In this document: positions 12,498-25,689 of the stretch, in pieces | Layout of the letters: each line of letters starts with the position of its first letter | Position numbering within the stretch: position 1 is the stretch's first letter | Origin: Atopsyche davidsoni | Taxonomy: Eukaryota > Arthropoda > Insecta > Trichoptera > Hydrobiosidae | DNA: 64,000 nucleotides | Assembly (NCBI GenBank): GCA_022113835.1 | Contig: JAILWY010000008.1 | Span: 1,480,001 to 1,544,000 of the forward strand | Direction: 5' to 3' | Notes under the pieces: generated by a model | Told to the model about the DNA's origin: nothing | Database searches by the model: none | What the model saw: the letters and a program-made list of their open reading frames with translations, nothing else | Position numbers and translations under genes: made by a program

Positions 12498-12963
12498 AGT
12501 GTGTCCAAAGAGTGTATCGGGTATTTGTTATTTCAGTAAAACAAAAACTACTAGTAATCAAGTATTTTTTTAAATTGTTGATTATAAGAATACAAAATAG
12601 AAAATTATTTCAAAAAGATGATGTTATCCAAATGGTGACCGTTACGTGCTGCTGGCACTCTTCAATCTGGAATACTCGTAAACCTTACTTTTAAGGTATC
12701 CTCATACGAAACAGTCAAGAGGACTAAGGTCGGGGCTTCTGGGAGGCCAGTTGGTGTTACCTCTACGTGAAATGACCTTATTAGAGATTAATTCGATAAC
12801 AGCTTCAATTGATTGATTGGATATATGGCAAGTGGTCTTGTTGGAACCACGTTCTTGAGTTGAAACCTTGAAACTCCTGCAACTCTGGGCCCAAAAATTT
12901 TCGCAGCATTTTACAATAACGGTCACTATTCACATTCACCCGATACTCTTTTTGGACACTCTT
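12498..12963 (-). mobile_element. Internally deleted Tc1/mariner-superfamily element
   Basis: Inverted ends GTGTCCAAAGAG...ATCGGGT (12501-12522) and its reverse complement (12938-12959) define an element of about 465 bp in a TA-rich target. The superfamily inserts at TA. The minus strand (12926-12702) keeps part of the transposase catalytic region: a TCHISNQSIE block, then VISRRGNTNWPPRSPDLSPLD, containing the third-acidic-residue region 'WPPRSPDL(T/S)PLD'. The N-terminus and most of the catalytic core are absent and the frame is short. It could only have moved using an enzyme from elsewhere. Confidence 0.8.
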
Positions 12964-15900
12964 TATATATATACATATATGTCTTATTGTATGAATATAA
13001 ATTGAAAACCTTTTTCAACCTATCTTCATTATAAACCAAATACCATTTAACATAGATTCGCTCTTAAAATCCCATTCGCAGAATTTCCACTGTACCCTCC
13101 CCACTCTCTCCCACAGCAGGCACGGCCTTAAAGTATTTTGTATTAATAACGCTGCAGGCAGTAAGACAGCTCGGGCTGGATTCAATTTACCTGCGATTAC
13201 AAAAGCAGGTGTTAATATCACCCGTAAATTACAGGGGCGACGTTTAATGGTGACGTCACACAGGGCCGCCGGCATGAGCGAAATTACTTGTGGTTCACTT
13301 TGATCTGGTCGCTTGGTTTGCTGTGCATTGTGAACTAACAGTTGATTTGTTTAACAGACTATTAAGTGATGTGGTTTCATTTGATTTAAGTAATTAGTTT
13401 TGGTTATTACTAACTAACCATTAATCTTTAACCCAAATCGGTTAAACCTGATTTTCATAAGTGTCATATTTAGCTTCACAGTTATAAAACCTAAATGATA
13501 ATATGTTGAACAGAACAATATCTAGTGTGGTTTTGTTTGATTTAATTTTTTATTTCAGGTTCCTATTTCTAAATGAGGCTTTCAAACAAAAAAATCTCTT
13601 AATAAATTAGCTTATGATCTTTGTTGAAGAAAATACCGAAATAAATATACCGCGCCATATTAAATGTAAACTGAAGCAAAAAAATATTAACATTAAATGA
13701 ACACAATTCCTTTTCGTGAGTCAGTAAACCGTTATCCGCAGATGTCTGCTATTTCGAAGCACATTGTATATTCTTTATATAAATACAATATCCATACATA
13801 TTTAATGTTAATATGATAGTGTGATATTCCTACGCAGTAGGCTCCTTGACGTGTGAACACTTATTGAATCCGACATGTATTATTCACGCTCCGATGCTTC
13901 ACTAAAAGGTAGTGATGTGTACAATCGAATTATTCAAACAGTAAACTTTCTGAATATTAAAAAAATATATAAGTAATCGATGAATTCCTATTAATTTAAA
14001 TAGAGTCAAAAATATCATATTTGAGAGTACTGAAAACAATCGATTAAATATTGAGTATCTGAAATTTTTTCTAGAGATTTCTGAATTTAACCTGTCTGAA
14101 GTATAAAATTTGTAAATACGTTAATTAATGTATTTTAAAAAATGTTCGTATAAATTGATTAATCGATTATTTTTTTTCGATTCCGCTCATCATTACTAAA
14201 AGGTATTCACAATGATGATACACTGTCTTCCAACGCCTCTTATAAACACGCTCTCTTTCAGATCGAAACACAATATTCTTTTATATTATATTACATTTAC
14301 GAAAATAAAATATTACTAGTCACATAAATAAATATATTTGCCTCAGATATTGCAGTCACACGTATCTATCAACAAATAAAAATTCACAGTGAAATATTGA
14401 CAAAACTTTAAATATAAATATATATGAGTTTGAGTTAGCTTAATGTATCATATGTGTCATTGAAAAACGTGTTGATTTGCAATAGAAGTGTGACATTTAC
14501 ATATTACTCACAAAACTTTATTTTATATTTAAAATAACATTACAAATCGAAATTTATTTATTTTGTTCATAATATCAATTTTTATAGATATTGCGTATTA
14601 TATATACATACAAATTTGTAAATATACATAATATCATACTTCATTCTTTCATCTTACGCACAATTGCATACATGAATACCAAACATTTTTTTAATTATTT
14701 TAAAATATATAAATCCCATACAACGATTCCCTATTGGCAATTAACGTAACAATTAACAAACAATCTGTATCAATTAAATATTCAATAATAACCTGAACAA
14801 AATTAAGTGCAAATAAAGCACTTACTGTATATAAAACACAAATAAATATACAACCGGGCTATTAAATTGAAATTTTAATATGCATTTATTCGTATGCAAT
14901 ATCGTTTTGTATACAAGTATGATTCAAATAAAATATTCAATACTTTTTCCCAATACAAAACAAACCTTTTATTTGATTACTTTTGGATAAAACATTTATA
15001 CTGAATACATAAATAAAAATTACCTAAAATCTAGCAATAGTTGTATAATTCTTTCATTTTCATACAAAAGCTTTCGTAACCTTTCTTTAATATAGCACAT
15101 CGCTTATTACTTGGAAAAGCTCGTGTCGATTTACACTTCGCAAGCTGCACTTCAAAGCTCTTTGCAGCTTTTCATATCTCTGGAGAAACACTTGCAAACA
15201 CTCGCGGCACAGACAACACTTGTGCATTGCAATATTTGCATTATTTTTTAGGACGGGTTGCATTTCTTGACAATATCTCGCTCAACACTTGCAGAGAAAC
15301 TTAATAAAGCTAAAACAATTCTAAGTTACTTTGCCGCAATACGCTTGTCTAAAAAAATAATATTTTGTTGCATCTGATTTATATTTCAATGAATGAAAAA
15401 ACAAAACCTGAAGAAGCAAATTCGATCAACAACCATGAAAAGCCCGGCTTGCATTCGTCTTTCGAGAGTTTTTTTTTTAAATTATAATAGGATACTTTGA
15501 ATATAGCGGAATCTTAAATAATTACTATGGATTGCTCTGATTATGTATATTTATTATAAAACTAAGCTTTTATGGTAATATTTCAATTATTCTAATTTTT
15601 TTTTACTTTTTTAAATTTGTAGTATTACAAATTTAGCCAGTGTGTCGTGAATATGAGTAATGATAATAATCTTCAGCACTCTTCAGACATTGTTCTTTTG
15701 CAAATTGTTTGACTATAGATTACGCTTTCTACTCCAGTAGGAATCATTTTCTCAATGCATGGAGACAATAGACTCTTCCGGCTACTCTGGTGTGGTCCAT
15801 AAGAGATGAAATTGCTGAAGTTTATCGGATGAATGTAAAAGTTATACTGAAAGAAACGAATAAAATACTTGTCATAAATATTCAAACAATCGAGTAGGTG

Positions 15901-16294
15901 TCGTCACAGTGTGTGGGACTTTAGTCATCCATTTCTTTTGCTAACACATTCGCACAATTCTATTTTCTTAAGGCTGTATTGAAACCGAATTAAAATATAA
16001 CTGGTAAAATATACTAGTATATTATATGATTTGAAATGTTTTTATTGGCTCTTTGGGAACCTTAATAGTTGTTTAAAACTTGCCTGGCCTCGCAGGGTAG
16101 GTGCGGCGTGTTGCAGATAGGGAAATTTAATATGCAGTATTTATGAGCAATAATGGCGCGACACAGCCTCCCTTACTGCAATCGAAGCCTAACCTCCCCG
16201 CTCGCTGGTACCACTGAATTGTTTATTGTAAACATGTACCCATCCCTCGATATATAAAACTCAGTGATCATATTTTTTTTACTAAAATATTAAC
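12964..16294. other. AT-rich gene-free interval
   Basis: GC-richer patches lie at about 13060-13320 (with a perfect CRE octamer at 13251) and 16080-16215. A 70-codon minus-strand frame (15673-15885) is unrecognised. No transposon ends seen. Confidence 0.45.
13251..13258. promoter_or_regulatory. CRE-type palindrome TGACGTCA
   Basis: Perfect cAMP-response-element octamer, the binding site of CREB/ATF-class bZIP factors, inside a GC-richer patch. Function not shown. Confidence 0.4.
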
Positions 16295-16450
16295 TTACTA
16301 ATATGATTAGGCACATTAGTTCACACATAGAAGATGATTAAAGAAATTCTCAGAAAAATATCATCGTGATTTGTGTGGGAATTGAACCCTCATCCCCACA
16401 TCTTAAATCATCTTCTATGTGTGAACTAATGTGCCTAATCATATTAGTAA
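16295..16450. repeat. Hairpin copy of tRNA-derived SINE family
   Basis: Arms 16295-16339 and 16406-16450 are perfect 45-bp reverse complements. The 66-nt spacer includes the T-arm half of the family's tRNA-like head (minus strand) with a damaged B box. The arms are the SINE tail (TTCTATGTGTGAACTAATG). The copy is therefore a head-truncated SINE fused to an inverted tail. Transcripts would fold into a strong hairpin. Confidence 0.8.
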
Positions 16451-16538
16451 TAATATAAGAAACCCGTAATAGGTAATAAATACGCACTTGATTGACGTTC
16501 AATCCAAAAAATAGACATACATATAAAATATTGACATT
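16451..16538. repeat. SINE-family flanking module (CAATCAAGTGCG type)
   Basis: Contains the reverse complement of the module GAACGTCAATCAAGTGCG, also at about 43006-43026, 44036-44052 and 44190-44212. It always sits beside the TGTGTGAAC arm, so it is probably part of the same element family. Confidence 0.6.
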
Positions 16539-16547
16539 AGTATTATT

Positions 16548-16761
16548 AATATTTTTAATAATAAATAACATACTTGAGTGATTTTTCCACACACAGATTT
16601 TTATTGGTGACCGGTTTCGACAACCTTTATCAAACAAATGGTCACCGGTCACCAATAAAAATCTATTCATAGAAAAATCACTCAAGTATTTCACTTATTA
16701 TTTAAAATATTAAAAGGGAATTCCACCAAGTACTCTCTGTCAAAAATATTGAATTTCTGTC
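16548..16761. mobile_element. Short palindromic PLE derivative
   Basis: Inverted arms 16571-16615 and 16644-16688 (45 bp, a few mismatches) each contain the PLE tail ACTTGAGTGATTTTTCCAC and the ACCGGT hammerhead stem. The end module follows at 16706-16755. A candidate target duplication AGTATTATT lies at 16539-16547 and 16762-16770. It has no coding capacity, like the 198-bp element nested at 62.5 kb. Confidence 0.7.
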
Positions 16762-16770
16762 AGTATTATT

Positions 16771-19700
16771 GTTCATTTATGTTTATGCTTTTCTCTGCTA
16801 TATTTTTGCTATCCGTCAAAAACACGAGAATCAAGGGACATTTGAATCACACAATTCTATAAAATTTTCAATGAATGCATTTTTAAAGTATCAAGGTTAT
16901 AAAATTTCAGAATGCATCCGAATAATAGCGTTTGGTGCATATTTCAGACACCACTATAGAATTCCAAAACCTGTTTAAGAAAATGTATAATTCAATGTTG
17001 CAACTACAAACAAATTCTGTTATCCAACATTTTTGGGTAAAAAAAAAAAATTACACAACTGCCACTAATCTTGTATATATTTTATGCATATTTATACTTA
17101 TTTCAAATTCATGTTTGTGCAAGTCTAAAGATAAACTATATTTTCACTTAGTATTACTTTATGTATACTTATATATCTTTAGTTATATGTAGTTTATCAT
17201 ATTTATTCATAAAATTTACATAAATGTAACACACATCTCAAGAACCCTTGCGTAAACAACGCAAGGACAAAACACGGCGCAAACACTTGGGGTAAATATT
17301 TTTATTTTTGTACACAGGTAACACAGTACTTTAATATTTGTTCGCAGCTACCCCAATAACTAGATGCCTATAACGTGTGCCAGTATACTATGGTCCCTGA
17401 AAATTCGGATTGTCGGCAGAATGCTGGAGGGTACCTCTAAAAATTTGATACCGAGCCTGGCGGAACTACCAACTGTGGGGATTTCGATATTAAAAATGAA
17501 AGTGTATTGATAATATCATGCGCTTGGGAAATAAGATTCTTGTCGACTTTGTTATTTTTTTTTTTTTTCTAAGAAAGGACCGATATAATATAGTTCGTAT
17601 TGGTTAGGGGATGTTTTAACATTTTGTGAAATTGCAATGTCCAGGTCTGTTCAATTTGTTCACCTCGGCTGTATTTTGAGAAAAATTATTTTGTGAAAAA
17701 AAAAGTGCGCACACAGTGTTATAATTTAATATTATTTTTTACAAAATTTAATAATTAAAAAAAAGGTCTTTTCTGTGTTTTTTTTACTGGAGGCTTATTA
17801 AACCTGAACGACGAGGTTGTTTTTTTTGTTGTAACAAATTAATAATATATAAACGTTGGCTTTATTTATATTCCGTTAGTCTTAAATTAATAAATCAGTC
17901 CCAAACTGGAGTCTGGTTAATGTTTAATCACTTTAGTGAGTTTCGTACAATTCTGGTATGTTTGTCTTCTACTGTTTTTTTTTGTTTGTTATTTCCTGTA
18001 TATAAACTTGGTTTTTAATGCTAGCTTTAACCAGTTAAAAGCTTTGTTAACAACATTGTTAGACCTTTCATTGTACATATGTTTAATATCAGTGGCGAAC
18101 AGTTCATACTCGTAACAAATACGTTATTTTAAAGAAAATAAAGAAGTATTAAAATATATACACAATGACGGAATGCAATAGATTTAGGAAGTTGTTGGTA
18201 AAAAGTTATTAAGGGTCATTTTATTTTTCTATGTCTAAAGTTTATTTTTTTATAGAGTATTCAAAACACTATAAATTATATTTATCTATTTTTTTTTATT
18301 TAATTAACGTCCATTTTCAGGGAAGAATAAAATCTTGAAGATGTTGAAAAATTGGATAAAATGACGACTTTTCAAAACCAAAGTTTGTTAAAGATTTTTT
18401 TTTTAATTGTTAAAATAATATATCGCACAGGGTTTATATTTAATCTTTTAATTTCAATTTTAAAAAAGACTTTTAAATGTTTAGGACTCTTAGAACAGGG
18501 ACATGACGAATCTCCAAATTCCTACACTTCAATCGGAAAAACACATATTTATCATATTAAAAGTAAATTCACAAGAAATAAAAATATATTCTGTTCGGAA
18601 GAAGGAATGTATCTAACTTTTTGCATTTTTTTGATTGGTGCAGTCGATTTTTCGCAAAACGGACCAGAAAATAATACAAAAAAACTCGAGTATGGGACTT
18701 AGACCCTTAATAGAGAAATCTGAAATAGACTGTACGTTAGTGTTTTTATTATATAGATTTGAACTTCTCGCGGATCAAACTTTGAGTCGTCATTATTTTT
18801 TAATGCAAAAAATTTATATAGTCTATGTATAGAATCTGCTCAAAACCATTACCCTTCATCTCCACTGTACATTATTCTTAGCGTGGCGACGTTGCGGCAT
18901 TTTTCAAATACGACCCCACCAATACATTAAGGGATGGTCTTTTGTGCAACGGCAATATCCCGGGGGTAGTGAGAGCACCCCACAGGTGCATTTAATTTTG
19001 TTCAGTTTTCAGTACATTAGGCAAGGCGTTGCCGTAACGGACAATTTAATTTTTATTTTTCGCGCGTCGTTCAGCGCGTGAGTGCAACCGCAGAATTGCA
19101 TTTCATGCTATTTTTCTTATAAGCAATTCAATTCTTTATTAAAAAAATATATTTTTTAAATTTATTTATATAATTTTATTCTCACATTGTTTGTAATACA
19201 CTCATTGTTTGTAAAAAAAATTGTGTTTCCTTTTGAAAAAAAAACTCTTCAAGAGCGAAAGTATTTCGTTATTCATATTTATTGCTTTTAGCCTGAATAT
19301 AGTTACTAGGATAGGTCTATTGATTTCACGATTCAAATATAAAAAGTCCAATTTTTTTTATAATACTTCATCCAATCATTACAAATTTTTCATATTTTAT
19401 TATAAGTATACAAAGAAAATGTGTATAAGGCTGTTTTATCATTATGCAGAAAAATCTCGCCTCTCAGATATGAAACAGAAGAAATTCTCGTGCTATACAA
19501 CGACTGCAGTATTCCCACGGGAAACGTGCAGTTTTGTTGCGGAAGCCATATTAGAAATTTAATAAAAGCGGAAGTGGATGCAGAAATCTGAACCCAGCCG
19601 CAGAAGGCTTACGCGCTTAGTACCCCAGATATTTAAAGCTTTTCCGGAAGAAGCCTTTTCGTTCATAATCTTGTACGAAACAAACAATTCTGCTGCAGGT

Positions 19701-22700
19701 GCTTATGTCTTTATATTGTTCTAATCACTAGAATATTAAATCTGCTTCCCTTTATCGAGGTACTCTAAAACCTGATAGGTGCAATGTATAATGCTTATTG
19801 AATATATATATAACGTTGTTATTATTTTATTTATCTATTCGATATTCATCGTAGACTAAATATAATAAAATTAATAAAGCGTTTTAATCAATTTTGATTG
19901 ATTTATTCATTGTTATTGATTATTAAATAAATACAAAGCCAACAGGCCCTAAATGTATATTTTGTGTTCTAAATATTAACTTGCTGTTGAATATTTCAGC
20001 AACGGTTTTTTTACCTGTAATTCGATATTTAATTTATTTTGCCTGTCAATTCGAGTGATTGTTGAAAAGAGAATTTAAACGGGTTTGTTGATTACGTTTG
20101 CTTTTATTGGTAAAATCAATTCATGTTTGCAAATAAAGAGTAAGCAGTGCCAATCCAGTCGAACTGTTTACATTAAAAAAAACCGAAAGAGCTTTGTTCG
20201 TTATATAATTATCACAACTAGTTACATTAACTTTAAATTAGGTTTATTTTTATACACACTGAAATTGGTAAATTAAAACTCCTGGCCTATACCACTATTA
20301 CAGTAAAAGATATTTCATTCTAACCAATTATTTTTTTTATTTATAAGTGAAAGAATTCTTACTTACTCAAGTATTACTATCAGTTTTTTCGTAAGCCTCA
20401 ATAAACTTTTATATCTACCAAACAAATTACAACACTTTAATAACGTAATATATTTTTATCATTAAGCTTAACGTGATTATTGCGATAGCGTCAATAATTT
20501 GATATTAGATAACAACTTAACTTAAGTATTTAACTACTCGGGCAAATTGATTTTAATTATTTTAAACGAGTTATTTTGATCAAACAAAAACTTTGAAATT
20601 AAATTAAATAAAAATATTTTTTTTGGGTTTAACCTTTAGAAGATTTTTATTATTGGCGCAAAATAAATTTTGAATATATTTAATACCTACGTTGAAAAAA
20701 AGGGTATATATTATATGATATTTATTTTTAAAATCCAATTTTATTATACAGCTTATATGCATAGATTTTCACGTGAAACGACGAGAAAAATTCTCGATTT
20801 TTTTCTCCAAATACAAGTGGGATGTTTACAGCCTGCGTTTATGGGTTGCAGGACTACCCTTAGTGCAGTTAAGTACCTGCTTTAAGGGTTGTCCTGTTAC
20901 CTCCGTTTGAGATACACCGTTTGGTATCAATGCGGTTGATATGCGGTTGATACCTCTGGCCCTCAACATGTATTAACTAAACATTTTTTTCCAAAATAAA
21001 TAATTTGAACTCCTCAAAACATTTCAAATACTTCTACACTGCTTATAATATATAAAGCTTAGCAGGATTGTAATAATACTAAGCACTGCGTGCCTGTACG
21101 GCGGCCTGAAACTTTCTTGAAAAGTAAACTCGCTCGCACTGTGGGGCTGAAGTTTTGGGCAAACAAGCAGGCGTCCGTAATACCGGAAGATGTCGAAGAG
21201 CTGAGAAGCCTTCCCGCGTGATAACCGGAAATGCCCCAGCTTATAAGCTGTTAAAACCTGCCCAAGCGCCTCCGGAACACGTGTGACGAAATTTCTTACA
21301 ATTATTGTTTCACAACCATTTGATATCTTTACCAAAAACTTTTAGTATTTTCAAAGTAAATAAAAAAAACAAATTTATTTTTAATAGCTTACGAAAATAA
21401 CAAAGACATAATTTCATATATTTATGCTAAGTAAAATATTTATTCGTACTTATTTTGAGTCCCAAAAAATTGTAAAACTAATACGGCAAATAACATAATA
21501 TTGATGTGGCATAGCATATATGAACAATAAATAATTAGTAAAATCCTCCAAAACAGCACAATAATAATAAGTGTATTTTTTAAAAAACACCGTGTGTATA
21601 GAAAATTTATTAGTTTAGCCAATTAATTTTTGATTTCTATACAGGGCGTTATATTTGAACAATATTGTTAATTTCGTAGAAATCCATAATTCACTCAGTA
21701 TACAGCGTTGGTTCTTAACTGGGTTCGTAGTTGTACCTTTAGCCCTTCTGTAGAAACTAATTTCCTTGCTGTAAATAGAAACAGACAAACACGTGTGGAA
21801 ACTTTGCAAAACCGGGATCTCTACCAAAGTTTCTTGAGAAATTCGAAATTTCATTACAATAACATACCCAATATTAATCATAAATTTTTGACCACACTGT
21901 AGCGGAGACTGTCAAATATTGGTCCGCGAGGAAACGCGTCCATACCCAAGAAGCATGAAATAGTCAAAAATCTTTAATAGATCAAAAGGGTTGTTAAAGA
22001 AATCATCTTAAAACACACAGGTAAAACAGGTATTTTTAAAGCAGACTCTACTTTTAAAGCTTGAAAAAAATTGATGGGTTGATTAAAATTAAATATTTTT
22101 TTAATAAAATAAATACTAAATATAGATATGAAACCGCTGGTCATTCAAAGGGCCATATTCCAATCTGTGTACCAAAGGAATATCCTCTCTGTGGTACACC
22201 GACTGTTATTGAGTAAGGCGTCCAGGGGGGATCAAATTTCACCCCTTCGGTGGGGAACCCAAGGGTCAGAATGCCATTGGGGATCGCTTCCCACAATTAG
22301 TTCAGAATCCCTTGGCAAACATCTTAGGTTATCCTAATCATCTAATATCAGTAGCGGGTGGATCCGACGTATCAATTGGTAATGGAAAATATTCTCCTCT
22401 TTTTGGCACATATACTATGCAACTAGGGAAAAAGGATTAAATCAAATTAACTCGTACAATTACGTATTGATATCAAATGGCGAATATTTTTTATGTATTT
22501 TATTAGGTAAATATTTCTATCAAAACTGACCTAAACTATGCCAACTGACGAATTACAATTTTAAAAATATTTGAAATATTAAATAGGCGTATTATTATCA
22601 ATCAATAAGTATGTATTGCGCATAAAAATATACTGAGAAACATCTTAGTTTATAATTTTCATTTATGCTTAAATAATTTTCTTATTATTCAATACGTATA

Positions 22701-25103
22701 ACCAATGTGTATCATTTTTAATATAACTCATTAAGATGTCAGAATTTATATTTTAGTAAAAAAAAATTCAAATTTGAAAATAATTTTCGCTTTTTCCCAT
22801 TTGGTTTCAATTTTTATTTATTCAATGTAAACAAAAAAGATATCTTTGCAACCGAGTCTTCATTACTCTGATTTACATATAAAACTTAACTACTGGTAAA
22901 ACGGTTCAATAATAACTTAACTGCGACAAGTTTATAGTTAAACTCGTTGTATAGGATATACACATTGACTTTAGCTGATTATCTTTTGGGGGACTGAAAC
23001 GTTGGAGGACAAAAAATTTCAAACACCTCAACATCCAAGAAACTACATAATCACATATTTATTATACATTATTTTTTTATTATTCGATGTTAAGTGTTTT
23101 ATAAAAAATGCTTATACTTACATGCACGTAATAAATATTTTTTTTATACATTAAAATACAATTTTAAAATGCAAATTATTCAGCAACGTAACAAATGCAA
23201 CAACGTAAGCATGCACTGAATAAAAAATGGGATTAAACGAACCCATGATTAACAAACCCCCGGCACTGCCTCGGAGCTCCCTCTTCCACGAGCCGCCACA
23301 TGCGCCGCGAGGGAAAAAATATTAAAAAAACCTTGTAACAGTCCGCGCGCCACTGCTCCGCATAAGTTTGCGTTTTTTTCTGAGTTTCCTTGCAAAATTA
23401 GAACAAGTTACTTGAGGACATATCCTAAATGTCTTCCAGCAAATAAGCGACTATCCTGAACGTATTATTTTTATTTTAAACACAAGCACGTGTTTTTATT
23501 TTTTTTTTATTTTAAGTGTACCCACATTCGAGTGTGAAATAGATTTTTATTATTTTGCTATAAAAAACCAACTTAACATACATTCATATTTTTAAAATTT
23601 CATCGTGCCTACGAGTGCCTAAGAAAGCAAAATTCTCACAAAAAACCTTGATTGTAATCGTCTACGTTTAATTTAACAAAACAATTTTTTTTTGAATCGG
23701 AAAGATTGTATCTTTGAGGTTTCTTTTATGCAAAGAATAAAAAATAAAAATTGATAACGTCGCAAGTTACCCATCACGAACAGCCAGTGGAGCGCTGATG
23801 GGGAAGCGTAAAGAAGCTTTTCCCCCATTGTCCTGCTCGCATTTTCCAGCGATGCTTTTTGTGCGACAAGGCCAGGGGCGGCGGGGTAATATAATTGCAG
23901 AGGTCATAAATATTCATTAAGTGCGGCGGTAACAATCCTGACCTGCTTTGTCGCTTTTTTTTTGAGGCAAAATTTAATATTTTCGTCTGAATAAATAAGA
24001 TTACTTTATGAAAATTTTCTGAGAATTTAGCGGAGCATTCTAACGCCGTTTAATGCGGCGATTTTCTGAAAACTTTCTTTGAAAAAATTCTCTTTTGAAA
24101 AGGTTTCAAGGTTTGCTTGCATTTATTGATTTTTAACGCATTCTTCCAAAGAACTAACCTACGTTAACATTATAAGAGTTTATATTTGTATTTATATTTT
24201 TGAAACAGCGTAAAAGAGCACTCATTATGTTAACGAATATAATTGTTTAATTTTATACAAAATATTGTTATATTTAAAGTGCTAATCAACTAAGTACACG
24301 CGTAAACCGGATGTTACCCATCTGTTATCTTGTGCAAGCAACAACAAAATATTCCATTAAATTCCAGTACTTATTCACCCCTTAGCGCTATTCCAGGGGT
24401 ATAAAATTTCAAATCAAATAGACGTAGTTTATATCCGGCAAACGTGCCAAGCCATTAAGGGCGGAAAAGCTTTAAAATCGCGTGAACGAAATGTCTGCCG
24501 CCCACCATACGTCTGAAGTGGACAAACAAAAAGGCAGTAATTATGTAAAATATGAAGTCAAATAAATCGTATTCAGAAGATAAAGGTATGTTTTGATTTT
24601 TTATTTATTTATAAGTATAAAAGATAAAGATTATTAAGATGTATACCAGCTATTATAATGTTTTTCCTGTTTTGTGTCCGTAAAAATAGAATATATAGTA
24701 AGTCAATTTAATCACCAGGATGTAGTTAAAGAAGATTACAAATTAAAATAAAATAAAGGTTTAGAAAAAAACTAAACACAAATAAACGTGAAAAACTCAT
24801 TTCAAACTCTTTGATACTTTAAATCGTTAACATTCATAGAAAAACTTGGAGAATTCGAAGCTTTGCACGTTATTTTCAAGGAAACGATCGACAGGCTAAC
24901 AAAGTTTTCATTCTCTTCGGAGACCTTCGGTGGCGATACGGAGGGTCGCGGCGCCTGAAACGAACAGTTTCCGCTGAAAAGCTTTCAGGAGATCCACCCT
25001 TGATATATGGGACAGTAATGAAGATGATATCTTTCTTGGTAAAGTAGGAAATATTCAATGTCGTTAATTAAACGTGCGCGTACTTCACTTAACTTTCATC
25101 CAA

Positions 25104-25108
<5 letters not shown>
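16771..25108. other. Long AT-rich interval, no genes recognised
   Basis: Several frames of 85-116 codons (16932-17192 +, 18352-18702 +, 19221-19562 +, 21024-21335 -) have low-complexity composition and no motif I recognise. They are compatible with chance. GC-richer patches lie at about 17220-17480 (8-bp hairpin 17246-17266), 18890-19110, 19440-19640, 21085-21310, 22130-22340, 23250-23380, 23760-24080, 24300-24540 and 24880-25000. They have no ORF or transposon signature and are candidates for conserved non-coding elements. Confidence 0.4.

Positions 25109-25183
<75 letters not shown>
25109..25183. repeat. (AT)n microsatellite
   Basis: About 37 uninterrupted AT units, followed by a short imperfect extension and GTGTGTG. 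Confidence 0.95.
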
Positions 25184-25187
<4 letters not shown>

Positions 25188-25498
25188 TATGTGTGTGTTT
25201 ATTGGTTTAAACTTCCGGTATTACCAAAGCACTTTAACCGCTTTCAAAAGCTTCTTTAGATTCAAAAGATGAAAGAGCTCGCAAACAAAATTATATAATC
25301 AATATTTTTGATAATGCCAAAAAATCACTCACATTTAAAATATCTCAATCACTTAGTCATTAGTTGTAGATGAAACTTTGATTACGATCAAATTAAAAAT
25401 ATTAAATTTACATATCAAACACGTTTATCGTGGATTGATTTTCAAAATGTAGATTGAAACTTTAAAAAACTTGATAATAATTAAGAACATTTTTCAAA
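25184..25498. other. AT-rich sequence, nothing recognised
   Basis: No frame, repeat or motif of note between the microsatellite and the SINE. Confidence 0.5.
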
Positions 25499-25689
25499 TA
25501 TTGAAAATTGATTAAAGAAACTCTTAGAAAACTATCATCGTGATTTGTGTGGGATTTGAACCCACATCCCCAAGCTTACATGGCCGGTGCATTACCAATT
25601 ATACCAACGAATCACTAGTACTAAGCAAGAATTTTTAACAATCATATCCTATAAATGAAACAACGTACTTATTATGCCAATTAAATATA
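25499..25689 (-). mobile_element. tRNA-derived SINE, best-preserved head
   Basis: The minus strand from 25613 to 25541 is a 73-nt tRNA-like body. It has an imperfect 7-bp acceptor stem (GATTCGT with ACAAATC), D arm GTAT-AATTGGTA-ATGC, an anticodon arm starting CCGGC with loop CATGTAA, and T arm GTGGG-TTCAAAT-CCCAC. The TTCAAAT loop is a good B box, and TATAATTGGTA stands at the A-box position. Position 33 is A, not U, and no acceptor-end gene context exists. It is therefore a SINE head rather than a working tRNA. The tail runs ATCACGATGATA to TTTCTTTAATCA. The whole block matches 50093-50279 in inverted orientation, flanks included. Confidence 0.75.

Noticed and set aside
16350..16694. 114-codon minus-strand ORF
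   Set aside because: It spans the SINE tail, module and palindromic PLE arms; no protein similarity.
20927..20953. ATGCGGTTGAT duplicated in tandem
   Set aside because: Only two units; trivial local slippage.
25540..25615. Functional tRNA gene
   Set aside because: No U33, mismatched stems, several decayed copies with shared SINE leader and tail.
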